Positions 1-7,782 of a DNA stretch of 34,583 bases are shown here, one piece after another. This stretch comes from Fimenecus sp964614605 (GTDB lineage Bacteria; Bacillota; Clostridia; Oscillospirales; Acutalibacteraceae), in assembly GCA_964614605.1 (NCBI GenBank), contig CAZTLU010000009.1:1-34583 (forward strand), given 5' to 3'. How positions within the stretch are numbered: the first letter of the stretch is position 1; every line of letters begins with the position of its first letter. Under the pieces are notes generated by a model. It did no database searches, was not told the DNA's origin, and was given only the letters and a program-made list of their open reading frames with translations. Position numbers and translations under genes: made by a program.

Positions 1-893
1 ATTTCTGAAGAGTAAAGCCGTACATATTCAACAATGTCATTTAATGAAATGTTACTGAATTTTTTTAAATGATATTTGCATAGTACTTCAATTACTTTAT
101 AACTGAAAACAATAAATAACGCTCTTTGCGAAAGTCTGCCGTCATCTAAACATCCGCTTAAATGGCGGTATGTAAAATACACAAGTAACTGCTCTGCAAA
201 AGTGTTAAAATAAGAGGGGAGAGAAGAATTACTGAAATCAGCCGAAATCTTTAAATTTTCTAAAATATCTGTCCACTTACCGTCGAGGCGCTCCAATCCA
301 AGCAGAAAATCAGCCATATCAGTTTTGCTCATTTCAAAGCTTTGAGTGTTGCATACACATAAAAATTCATTCATTCGGTAACTAATAGGCTCATTTCTGT
401 TTTGCAGAATTTCAAAAAGCTTATTCCTGAACTCAATAAATTCATTTTCTTCTTCAGTTAATTCTTCTTTAACACCGTCATCATCAATTGTTTCAAATGT
501 AACCTTTTCATTTTGACATATAACTAATTCTGCCGCCGCTTCACAACACAGCCCTAAACCGATTTCAGTTGCACCCTCATAAAAATTTCGAAAACGCGGG
601 TGGTCATTGCAAATCTGACAAAGCGACTCTTCACCGAGATTTAAAATAATATCACACAAATTGTTTTTATTTAAAAACGGACATCTTTCATCGGCGCCAA
701 GCTTAAAGCAGGGAGTATTATCAATAATTTCAATATTTTCGTTTAATCGTACACCAAAATCACCTTGTACAGATTTGTATCTGCTGAATGTGTCTTCGTC
801 AATATCTATTTCCCAACCAATGCAACAACTGTGTCGGCATCGGTCTGCAATGCACTTAAATTTTTTATAATAATTCGGTACAATAATTCTCAT
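1..893 (-). CDS. FliB-family flagellin lysine-N-methylase-like protein (3' end cut by window)
   Basis: The frame is open from an ATG at 893 down to base 1, giving 297 codons with no stop, so the C-terminus lies outside the window. The N-terminus has a Cys-rich cluster (KFKCIADRCRHSCCIGW, about residues 12-28), then CPFLNKNNLC, CQICNDHPRF and a GLGLCCE motif. This spacing is typical of the FliB/YkgJ zinc- or iron-sulfur-binding CxxCxxCC family. Known members N-methylate lysines on flagellin, but many copies occur in bacteria without flagella, and no flagellar gene is visible here. It is divergent from the bile salt hydrolase gene. The ribosome binding site is weak (AGAGA). The family call is firm; the flagellin substrate is not shown. 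Confidence 0.8.
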   Translation of the reverse strand, partial: MRIIVPNYYKKFKCIADRCRHSCCIGWEIDIDEDTFSRYKSVQGDFGVRLNENIEIIDNTPCFKLGADERCPFLNKNNLCDIILNLGEESLCQICNDHPRFRNFYEGATEIGLGLCCEAAAELVICQNEKVTFETIDDDGVKEELTEEENEFIEFRNKLFEILQNRNEPISYRMNEFLCVCNTQSFEMSKTDMADFLLGLERLDGKWTDILENLKISADFSNSSLPSYFNTFAEQLLVYFTYRHLSGCLDDGRLSQRALFIVFSYKVIEVLCKYHLKKFSNISLNDIVEYVRLYSSE

Positions 894-981
894 TATATGT
901 CTCTTTTCTGCTTTTTTAAAAGGATAACACAGAGATAAATAAAATTCAAATATATTCGCGTATTTTTTATATGAATATGAA

Positions 982-1098
982 TTGTTTTTTGGCTTTGCAG
1001 CAACAGCGACAACATTCGCAATTACGCCTTTTGTATTACTCGCTCTCTGTGCGGGACTTTTCGCGACAAACGAAATTACAATTAAAAAGCTTAAATAA
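982..1098 (+). other. Possible gene remnant or tiny hydrophobic ORF (no ATG)
   Basis: In the intergenic space between the FliB-like gene and the bile salt hydrolase, one frame reads 38 hydrophobic codons from a TTG: FFGFAATATTFAITPFVLL and so on, ending in KKLK and a TAA. The composition (Ala/Thr/Phe/Leu-rich with a basic tail) resembles the last transmembrane helix of a membrane protein. There is no ATG and no clear ribosome binding site, so it is either a decayed fragment or chance. The overlapping 74-codon ATG frame at 971-1195 looks non-coding. Confidence 0.2.
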
Positions 1099-1139
1099 GA
1101 AAATTTGGCACATAATAACCAAAAAAGGCTGTGATTATT

Positions 1140-2111
1140 ATGTGTACGGCAGTATCTTTTCTGTCAAAAGACCATTATTTCGGGCGAAATCTTGATGTGG
1201 AGCGTTTTTACGGTGAAAAAATAGTTATTACACCGCGGAAATATCCATTTAATTTTAGACTTGGAAAGCCCATAGAATCTCATTACGCAATTATAGGCAT
1301 TGCAGTAGTTGCTGACAGCTATCCGCTTTATTTTGATGCAACCAATGAAAAGGGACTTTCAATGGCGGGGCTTAATTTCCCTGAAACTGCAAGTTATGAA
1401 GAGCCCGCAGAGAATAAGCATAATATCGGTGTATTTGAGCTTATTCCGTGGATTCTGGGCAATTGTGCAAGCGTTGACGAGGCAAAGGATTTATTGCATA
1501 AAACCAATATTGTTGCAATGGATTTTAATGAAGATTATCACTCGACACCGCTTCACTGGATGATTTCTGACCGCGATTATTCAATTACCGTTGAATGTGT
1601 TGAAGATGGGCTTAAAATCTATTATAACCCTGTTCATGTTCTTACGAATAATCCCGAATTTCCTATGCAGATGTTCAATCTCAATAATTATATGAGCTTG
1701 ACAAGAGAAGAACCCGAAACCCGATTTGCAGAGGGCTTTGATTTTTATAAATACAGCAGGGGAATGGGGGCTCTCGGAATGCCGGGTGATTTGTCATCAA
1801 TGTCCCGTTTTGTAAGAGCATCTTTTACGCGACTTAATTCAATCTGTGGCGAAAGTGAGAATGAGAGTATAAGTCAGTTTTTTCATATTCTTGACTCAGT
1901 TTCACAAACAAGGGGGTGTGTTCGTGTCGATGACAACTTTGAAATAACTGCTTATTCTTCCTGTTGCAATACGGATAAAGGAATTTACTATTACAAGACC
2001 TATGAAAATAGTCAGATTTCTGCCATATCTCTGTGCAATGAAAATCTGGAAAGAAACGGACTTGTAATATATAATTTGAATTACGAACAACAAATAAATT
2101 ACCAAAATTAA
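1140..2111 (+). CDS. bsh: Bile salt hydrolase / choloylglycine hydrolase family (Ntn hydrolase)
   Basis: This is a cytoplasmic linear-amide C-N hydrolase, expected to cleave glycine- or taurine-conjugated bile acids. I start at the ATG at 1140, not the in-frame GTG at 1131, because the family needs Cys2 as the free N-terminal nucleophile, and this start gives MCTAVSF. Family residues line up: Cys2, Arg16, Asp19 (FGRNLD), Asn79 (AGLNFP), Asn170/171 (LTNNPEF), and Arg223/226 in GMPGDLSSMSRFVRASF. The C-terminal SCCNTDKGIYYY block is also typical of bile salt hydrolases. Its 323 residues match the usual length of about 325. It is a single-gene unit ending in a strong terminator. Penicillin V acylase is the alternative, but the SSMSRFVRA and CCNTDKGIYYY blocks favour bile salt hydrolase. 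Confidence 0.88.
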   Translation: MCTAVSFLSKDHYFGRNLDVERFYGEKIVITPRKYPFNFRLGKPIESHYAIIGIAVVADSYPLYFDATNEKGLSMAGLNFPETASYEEPAENKHNIGVFELIPWILGNCASVDEAKDLLHKTNIVAMDFNEDYHSTPLHWMISDRDYSITVECVEDGLKIYYNPVHVLTNNPEFPMQMFNLNNYMSLTREEPETRFAEGFDFYKYSRGMGALGMPGDLSSMSRFVRASFTRLNSICGESENESISQFFHILDSVSQTRGCVRVDDNFEITAYSSCCNTDKGIYYYKTYENSQISAISLCNENLERNGLVIYNLNYEQQINYQN

Positions 2112-2118
2112 ATGGACA

Positions 2119-2157
2119 AAAACAAAACCGATGTCGTGATGGCATCGGTTTTGTTTT
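2119..2157. terminator. Bidirectional intrinsic terminator
   Basis: A perfect 15-bp inverted repeat (2119-2133 with 2143-2157, 9-nt loop) has A-rich and T-rich flanks. It lies between the converging bile salt hydrolase and lipoprotein genes and can serve both. Confidence 0.85.
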
Positions 2158-2175
2158 ATTCAATTGAAAGATACA

Positions 2176-2475
2176 TTAGCCTCTTGTTGAGCCCTCAACA
2201 GCATCGCCGATATCGCCGATTGCGTCACCGGCTGCATTGCCTACATCGCCAACTGCATCACCTACATTGCTGACAGCATTTCCAAGGTCATCACCGACTC
2301 CGTTCATAGCATTGTCGTTGTTATTGTTGTCATTGTTGTTTGTGGTGGTGCTTGTGGTAGTAGAAGTGCTTGTATTTGTGTCGCTTACCTTGCCGTCATC
2401 AGTACTTCTGCAACCTACAAGGAAAACGCAAAGAAGTGTTGCCACCATCACCATAACTATAGCTGCTTTTTTCAT
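2176..2475 (-). CDS. Small lipoprotein with Gly/Asp-rich repeats
   Basis: This is a 99-residue secreted lipoprotein of unknown function. It has a signal peptide with lipobox LVGC (Cys22), a low-complexity Ser/Thr/Asn/Asp linker (about 31-55), then imperfect GDAVGDVGNAAGDAIG-like repeats (about 59-95) that could form an amphipathic helix. The start has an excellent ribosome binding site (GGAGGG, 6-7 nt upstream). It sits 58 bp downstream of ypeB on the same strand, so co-transcription is plausible. Spore lipoproteins of the YhcN/YlaJ type are known partners of cortex lysis, but I see no YhcN sequence signature, so a spore role is only inferred from position. Confidence 0.75.
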   Translation of the reverse strand: MKKAAIVMVMVATLLCVFLVGCRSTDDGKVSDTNTSTSTTTSTTTNNNDNNNNDNAMNGVGDDLGNAVSNVGDAVGDVGNAAGDAIGDIGDAVEGSTRG

Positions 2476-2533
2476 AATTATCCCTCCTTAAAATAGTGGT
2501 GTTATTATTATTTCTCACGAGTGACGGTTTATA

Positions 2534-3880
2534 CTATTTTGTAAGCACACCGCCGTCGCTGTAAAGCAATATAAGAATATTATCCTCTTCGCCGGTTTCA
2601 CAATCTACATAAACAAGTAATTCTTGTTCTTCGGCAGTTTTGCAATGGATTTCATAGCAGTATTTTTCTGTCTGCCAATCCGTTGGAATTACGCAAAGCT
2701 GAGTATCAATAATTTCAAGATAACCATTAAGAACAGACTCTGCTTGTGCACGGTTAATTTTTGCTTCAAGGTTGCCACGGTCTTGATGATTATAAATATA
2801 TCCTGTTGCGTCAAAAGACATAATCTCGCCGTTTTCAAGATTCACGCTGACTTTTATAAGGTCAGGGTAAAGAATTATATCACCATCTGTGGCAGCAAAG
2901 TTGACTGTGCAAATTCCGTCATCAGTTGAGTAATAACTTTCGCGCATATTCTCATAACCGATTTTTGAAAGATATTTTTTAGCGTTGGCAACCGCCTCTT
3001 TATATTCAAGCTGAATTTCACCCGCAAAGCCTGAATCAATCATATACAAGGGTTTGCCGCCGATTTTTGTAATTGCAACTGTACAGTTGTCACTTTGAAA
3101 AACATAGCAGGGGATATCGCCGTTTTCGTCATAAGCATATTCAAGGCTGTCGGCTTCTGAGATGCAAACTGTTTTTGCAACTTCCAACGCCATGTTTTCA
3201 CTAATCTCTTCAAGTCCATCAAGATATCTCGGTTCGCCCTGGTCAATGTGGTCAGAAAATGGGCCGTCATATATAAGAGATGGCAAATCCGTCATGGCTT
3301 GTTCTGCATCATCAAGACTTTGACTTAAAGTGCTCATATCAGAATTTTCTTGGGTCAGGGTAGAGTTGTAATCGTCAAAGCTAAAGTTTCCATTCTGCAA
3401 ATCAAGGCACATTTTACTTACCTGTTCATTAAGAGAAACGCAATAGTTATAGAGCTCTTTTAGTTGTTCTCGCTCGCTGTTTGTAAGCTCCTGACCTGTA
3501 GCACTTTTTCGTTGTAGCGACATTACAAATTCGCCGATTTGCGATAAGAACTTATAAGTGTTGTTAAGTGAAACATCTTCTGCGGGCAATATGGAAAGAC
3601 TTGTTTTAGCGGCAGATGCTTCACGCCACAAATCAGTAGAAAGCTGTGAAAGCATTGTTGGCGTGCTCACATAAATCGTCTTTTCAAGATTTGTTGAAAT
3701 ATTATTAAGACATTCTTCAAGCGAAATTAACGCCATTTGTTTCGTGACTGTGGCTTCACGCTCGTATTTTTGAGCCCTGACAGTTTGTACAATACTAAAA
3801 ATTCCCAATACAGTAATAACTGTGCCAATATAAAGACCAAGCCTTATTTTAGCCCGTCGGGACATTGCTTTTTGATTCAT
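2534..3880 (-). CDS. ypeB: Germination protein YpeB
   Basis: In Bacillus, YpeB is a spore inner-membrane protein needed to place and stabilise the cortex hydrolase SleB. The open frame extends upstream to 4144, but the ATG at 3880 is the better start: it has an AAGGGAG ribosome binding site and directly precedes the N-terminal transmembrane helix (residues about 14-33). After this come coiled helical segments with the family blocks TDLWREASAAKTSLS (about 82-96) and YDGPFSDHI, then C-terminal PepSY-like repeats ending with VDCETGEE. The 448-residue length matches YpeB. No sleB is present in this window. The upstream region to 4036 is shared with the divergent desulfurase operon. Confidence 0.9.
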   Translation of the reverse strand: MNQKAMSRRAKIRLGLYIGTVITVLGIFSIVQTVRAQKYEREATVTKQMALISLEECLNNISTNLEKTIYVSTPTMLSQLSTDLWREASAAKTSLSILPAEDVSLNNTYKFLSQIGEFVMSLQRKSATGQELTNSEREQLKELYNYCVSLNEQVSKMCLDLQNGNFSFDDYNSTLTQENSDMSTLSQSLDDAEQAMTDLPSLIYDGPFSDHIDQGEPRYLDGLEEISENMALEVAKTVCISEADSLEYAYDENGDIPCYVFQSDNCTVAITKIGGKPLYMIDSGFAGEIQLEYKEAVANAKKYLSKIGYENMRESYYSTDDGICTVNFAATDGDIILYPDLIKVSVNLENGEIMSFDATGYIYNHQDRGNLEAKINRAQAESVLNGYLEIIDTQLCVIPTDWQTEKYCYEIHCKTAEEQELLVYVDCETGEEDNILILLYSDGGVLTK

Positions 3881-3969
3881 TTTTTTCGCTCCCTTATTCT
3901 TGCGAAGTGTTTTGCCAATATTTTTAACAAAAAATTTAAAAATATACAGTAAAAAACTCGATTTTATAT

Positions 3970-3998
3970 TTGCCAAACAGTGTATTTTGTAGTATAAT
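3970..3998 (+). promoter_or_regulatory. Sigma-A-type promoter for the desulfurase-thiI operon
   Basis: TTGCCA at 3970-3975, a 17-nt spacer, and a perfect TATAAT at 3993-3998, with about 38 nt from the -10 box to the GTG start at 4037. Confidence 0.75.
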
Positions 3999-4036
3999 GT
4001 ATTTTGATTTAATATGCAGAATGGGAGAGAAGTGTC

Positions 4037-5164
4037 GTGTGCGTTTATCTTGATAACAGTGCTACCACAAAGCCGTGTGATGCGGCAGTTAAAAAAGCAG
4101 TTCAATTGTGCACCGAAACCTTTGGTAATCCGTCTTCTCTGCATATGGGCGGCTTTAATGCAAAGAAAGAATTAGACAATGCCCGCAGTATTGTTTCAAA
4201 GTTCCTTTCTTGCAGTGTTAATGAAATAGTTTTTACTCCAAGCGGAACAATTGCAAATTATACTGCAATTATGGGTACTGCCCGCACCAAGAAAAGAGAA
4301 GGTAAAAAAATTATTACCACACTTCTTGAACATCCGAGTGTGTTAAAGAATTTTGAGCTTTTGGGCGAGCAAGGCTTTGAGCCGGTTTATATTAAGCCTG
4401 CTCAAAACGGAAAAATAAACCTTGATGAGTTTGCCAATGCCATTGACGAAAGCACAATTCTTGTGAGTGTTATGGCGGTTAATAATGAAGTCGGCTCAAT
4501 TCAAGATATCGACAAGATAAAAGGCATAATCCGTGACAAAAAATCAAAAGCATATTTCCATTGTGATGCAGTTCAGGCATTTGGAAAAATCTCATTAAAA
4601 CCTAAGAAATTGGGAATTGACTTAATGAGCATGAGCGCACATAAAATTCACGGACTTAAGGGTGCAGGTGCACTTTATGTGAACAGTTCAATCCGTCTTA
4701 TGCCGGCTATCGCTGGTGGGGGACAGGAAAACGGACTTGTTTCGGGCACCGAGGCAATGCCGGCAATCTGTGCTTTTGGGGCGGCAGTCAATGACATCGG
4801 TAATGTTGAAAGAAATCTCGATAATATTAGTGAAATTAAAAACTACTTTATTGAAAAAATAAGTGAGTTAGATAAGGTCTATGTTAATTCACCCGAAAAT
4901 TCATTGCCGTATATAATCAACATTTCAGTTGAGGGTGTTCCATCGCAGGTTATGCTCAATTCACTTTCATCAATGGGAATTTATGTTTCTGCAGGTTCTG
5001 CTTGTGCAAAAGGACATCGAAGTGATGTGTTAACTGCAATGGGAATAGAGCCCCGAAGAATTGACAGTGCAATCCGCATAAGTCTGGCAAAAACTACCAC
5101 CAAAAATGATATGGATTTGTTGTATAATGGAATAGTTGAAACCATTAAAAGAGTCAGGAGATAA
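4037..5164 (+). CDS. iscS: Cysteine desulfurase (IscS/NifS family), partner of ThiI
   Basis: This PLP enzyme removes sulfur from cysteine as an enzyme-bound persulfide. Visible features are the N-terminal YLDNSATTKP, His99 (LEHPSV), NNEVGS (149-154), the PLP lysine Lys203 in SAHKIHGLKGAG, and the catalytic Cys323 in GSACAKGHRS. At 375 residues it is full length. The start is a GTG with GGGAGAG about 7 nt upstream; no alternative start precedes the conserved N-terminus. Two bases separate its stop from thiI, as in the Bacillus NifZ-ThiI pair, so its main job is probably donating sulfur to ThiI for 4-thiouridine in tRNA. No iscU/sufU scaffold is adjacent, which argues against a dedicated Fe-S role. 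Confidence 0.92.
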   Translation: MCVYLDNSATTKPCDAAVKKAVQLCTETFGNPSSLHMGGFNAKKELDNARSIVSKFLSCSVNEIVFTPSGTIANYTAIMGTARTKKREGKKIITTLLEHPSVLKNFELLGEQGFEPVYIKPAQNGKINLDEFANAIDESTILVSVMAVNNEVGSIQDIDKIKGIIRDKKSKAYFHCDAVQAFGKISLKPKKLGIDLMSMSAHKIHGLKGAGALYVNSSIRLMPAIAGGGQENGLVSGTEAMPAICAFGAAVNDIGNVERNLDNISEIKNYFIEKISELDKVYVNSPENSLPYIINISVEGVPSQVMLNSLSSMGIYVSAGSACAKGHRSDVLTAMGIEPRRIDSAIRISLAKTTTKNDMDLLYNGIVETIKRVRR

Positions 5165-5166
5165 AT

Positions 5167-6339
5167 ATGAAAGAAATCATTCTTATAAAGAACGGTGAGC
5201 TTGCTCTAAAAGGTCTTAACCGTTCCACCTTTGAAGATATACTTATAAAAAATATCCGTCGCAGAATCAAACCACTGGGCGAATTTGAGTACAGAAAAGA
5301 ACAGTCAACCGTTACCGTAATTCCTATGGATGATTACATCGATATGGATGAGGTAAGCGAGAGAATCGGTAATGTTTTTGGTATTGCCGCATATTCAAGA
5401 GCTCTTCAGGTTGAAAAGGATATGACCGAAATTCTCGCGAATGCACCCGATTATCTTGCCGAGCAGCTCAAAAATGCTAAAACCTTTAAGGTTGAGGGCA
5501 AGCGTTCCGATAAAAAATTCCCATTGACCTCACCGCAGATTTCAGCCCAGGTTGGCGGTGCAATTCTTGAAAAGTTCCCGCACTTAAAGGTTGATGTTAA
5601 AAATCCCGATATTCTCGTAACCATCGAAATCCGTGAAAAATTTGCATTTATCCGCGGTAATCAGACCAAGGGTGCAGGTGGAATGCCCACGGGAACAGCA
5701 GGTAAATCTGCAATTCTCATTTCAGGCGGAATTGACAGTCCCGTTGCCGCATATATGATGGCAAAGAGGGGATTGTCACTTACTGCAATTCACTTTGCTT
5801 CACCTCCTTATACTTCCCCACAATCAGAAGAAAAGGTTCACAATCTTCTTCGTAAGGTTTCAAAATATAGTGGTAATATTTGTCTGTTTACGGTTGGATT
5901 TACTGAAATTCAAGAGGCAATCAGAGATAACTGTCCCGAGGACTTGTTCACACTTGTTATGCGTCGCTTTATGATGCGTATTTCACAGCGTATCGCAGAA
6001 AAAGAAGATTGCAAGGCATTGATTACCGGCGAAAGTCTTGGTCAGGTTGCAAGCCAGACTCTCAACGCTCTTGCTTGCACAGACGCAGTAGTTTCAATGC
6101 CGGTGTTCAGACCTCTTATAGGTCTTGATAAAGACGAAATTATCAAGGTTTCAAGAAAAATTGATACATTTGATATTTCTATTGAGCCCTATGAGGATTG
6201 TTGCACAGTGTTCACTCCCAAGCACCCCAAGACAAAGCCACAGGTTTCAGTTCTTGAAAACGCTGAAAAGGCGTTGGATGTTGAAGCACTTATTGAAAGA
6301 GCAATTGAGAATACAACAATCAAAAATATTTGTTTTTAA
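5167..6339 (+). CDS. thiI: tRNA 4-thiouridine synthase ThiI (no rhodanese domain)
   Basis: ThiI adenylates uridine 8 of tRNA and replaces oxygen with sulfur received from the desulfurase. The order is an N-terminal ferredoxin-like region, a THUMP domain (about 60-165), and a PP-loop ATPase domain with SGGIDSP (186-192). EDCCTVFTPKHPKTKP near 343-358 holds Cys345/346, matching the position of the catalytic Cys344 of E. coli ThiI. The 390-residue length ends before the rhodanese domain found in E. coli, as in Bacillus ThiI, so the desulfurase likely delivers sulfur directly. The ribosome binding site (AGGAG) is inside the end of the upstream gene. Confidence 0.95.
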   Translation: MKEIILIKNGELALKGLNRSTFEDILIKNIRRRIKPLGEFEYRKEQSTVTVIPMDDYIDMDEVSERIGNVFGIAAYSRALQVEKDMTEILANAPDYLAEQLKNAKTFKVEGKRSDKKFPLTSPQISAQVGGAILEKFPHLKVDVKNPDILVTIEIREKFAFIRGNQTKGAGGMPTGTAGKSAILISGGIDSPVAAYMMAKRGLSLTAIHFASPPYTSPQSEEKVHNLLRKVSKYSGNICLFTVGFTEIQEAIRDNCPEDLFTLVMRRFMMRISQRIAEKEDCKALITGESLGQVASQTLNALACTDAVVSMPVFRPLIGLDKDEIIKVSRKIDTFDISIEPYEDCCTVFTPKHPKTKPQVSVLENAEKALDVEALIERAIENTTIKNICF

Positions 6340-6350
6340 GGTAGACTAAA

Positions 6351-6830
6351 ATGACACTTGAAGAAAGAACAGTCAGAGTTTTAAAAGAAAAAGGTTTGGT
6401 ATTAGCTTGTGCAGAGTCCTGCACAGGTGGCCTTATTGCAAAACGAATTACTGATGTAAGCGGTTCTTCCTCTGTGTTTAATTGCGGAATTGTAAGCTAT
6501 AGTAACGAGATTAAAGAAAAAGTGCTTGGAGTAAAGCACGAAACTCTTGAAAGCTACGGTGCAGTCAGCGAACAGACTGTTCGCGAAATGGTAGCGGGTG
6601 TATTAAAGGTTTCGGGTGCTGATATTGCAGTTTCCGTTTCAGGTATTGCCGGACCTTTGTCAGACAATACCTCAAAGCCGGTTGGTCTTATCTGGCTTGC
6701 AGTTTCGGACGGAAAAACAACGGATGTAAAGTGTCTTAACAATAGTTTTACAGAAGATATAAGAAATAATAACCGAATCAGCGCGTCTGATGAGGCTTTG
6801 AGGTTGATTTTACAAAAGGCAGGTGGATAA
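6351..6830 (+). CDS. pncC: Nicotinamide-nucleotide amidohydrolase (stand-alone CinA C-terminal domain)
   Basis: PncC hydrolyses NMN to nicotinic acid mononucleotide and ammonia, recycling the NMN made by NAD-dependent DNA ligase. The 159-residue protein is only the CinA-C domain, with AESCTGGL (21-28, nucleophile region Ser23), GSSSVFNCGIVSYSNEIK (38-55), YGAVSEQTV, and VSGIAGP then KPVGLIWLAV. The catalytic motifs look intact. It starts 11 bp after thiI and its stop is against the next gene, so it is part of the operon. The N-terminal MoCF domain of full-length CinA is absent here, but a CinA-like sequence reappears in the gene at 9156-11303. Confidence 0.92.
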   Translation: MTLEERTVRVLKEKGLVLACAESCTGGLIAKRITDVSGSSSVFNCGIVSYSNEIKEKVLGVKHETLESYGAVSEQTVREMVAGVLKVSGADIAVSVSGIAGPLSDNTSKPVGLIWLAVSDGKTTDVKCLNNSFTEDIRNNNRISASDEALRLILQKAGG

Positions 6831-6831
6831 T

Positions 6832-7782
6832 TTGGCAAAAGAAAAAAAGAGCATAGGCAAGTTCAGAGCGTTTCTTTTGGCGATTTGTATTATAATCTTT
6901 ATTTTTTCTGCTTCTTTTGTAGTAAAGCATTTTATTGAAATTAATAACAATAAAAATGCTTATAAAGACCTTTCGGAACTTGTAGTATCCACTACTGCCG
7001 AAAACAACGAAATTGAAGAAGAGCAGGTGCCGGATTATTCAGCTTTGATTGAAGAAAACAGCGACCTTGTGGGTTGGATTACTGTTCAAAATACCGAAAT
7101 AAACCATCCGGTTGTGAAATATACCGATAATGATTATTATCTTAACCATAGCTTTGAAAAGAAATATGATTATCGTGGAGCAATATTTATGGACTATCGT
7201 AATGACTCTGTGAATCTTGATTCCAACACAATCATTTATGGTCATAATGCTTATGATACAACAATGTTTTCAGAGCTTGTTCAATACGAAGATATTGAAT
7301 TTTATAAAAAATCACCGGTAATCGAATTTAATACACTTGAAGCTAATTACAAATGGAAAATTTATGGTGTATTTATCACAAACGCTACTGCAAGTGAGGA
7401 TAATGGTTACATTTTTAATTACATATATCCTTATATGGACGGCGAAAACTTTAACGGTTTTATCGAAGAGGTAAATAAACGCAGACTTTACACAACCGAT
7501 GTTGATATAACAGACGACGACAAAATGCTTGTGCTTTCAACCTGTGTGCGTGCACTTGACCTCACAAATAAATATGGTAAAACAACATATCGTGCAAATG
7601 CAAGATTAGTTATTCTTGCCCGTATGGTGCGTGACGGTGAGAGCGCAGAGGTTAATGTTGACAATGCTTATGTCAATGAAAATCCCAAGTATCCACAGCT
7701 TTGGTATGACAAGTATGGTTTGACCAACCCTTACAAAGATGACGAAAAATGGTATCCTCAGGAGGTAGTACAAGATGAATAA
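6832..7782 (+). CDS. srtB: Class B sortase, first of a tandem pair
   Basis: This is a membrane-anchored transpeptidase that attaches proteins to peptidoglycan or joins subunits. I prefer the TTG at 6832 (AGGTGG 5 nt upstream); an in-frame GTG at 6823 would overlap pncC and add three residues. The protein has an N-terminal transmembrane helix (about 12-32) and an extracellular sortase domain with catalytic His138 (IYGHNA), Cys238 (LSTC) and Arg258 (ARLVILAR). YRGAIFMDYRN is typical of class B. After the domain, residues about 285-312 form a tail (NPKYPQLWYDKYG...NPYKDDEKWYP) that the next sortase shares. No substrate with a recognisable sorting motif is encoded nearby. Confidence 0.88.
   Translation: MAKEKKSIGKFRAFLLAICIIIFIFSASFVVKHFIEINNNKNAYKDLSELVVSTTAENNEIEEEQVPDYSALIEENSDLVGWITVQNTEINHPVVKYTDNDYYLNHSFEKKYDYRGAIFMDYRNDSVNLDSNTIIYGHNAYDTTMFSELVQYEDIEFYKKSPVIEFNTLEANYKWKIYGVFITNATASEDNGYIFNYIYPYMDGENFNGFIEEVNKRRLYTTDVDITDDDKMLVLSTCVRALDLTNKYGKTTYRANARLVILARMVRDGESAEVNVDNAYVNENPKYPQLWYDKYGLTNPYKDDEKWYPQEVVQDE

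Noticed and set aside
971..1195. 74-codon plus-strand frame ahead of the bile salt hydrolase
   Set aside because: It overlaps the true start of the hydrolase in another frame, has no ribosome binding site and a non-protein-like composition rich in Gln/Arg/Ser.
3990..4030. Sigma-G-like promoter for ypeB (CATTATA on the minus strand)
   Set aside because: The -10-like box has no upstream box at sigma-G spacing and coincides with the perfect TATAAT of the opposite promoter, so it is likely a coincidence.
3881..4144. 88-residue N-terminal extension of YpeB
   Set aside because: It crosses into the divergent desulfurase gene, contains cysteine-rich random-looking sequence, and the internal ATG at 3880 has a proper ribosome binding site before the membrane anchor.
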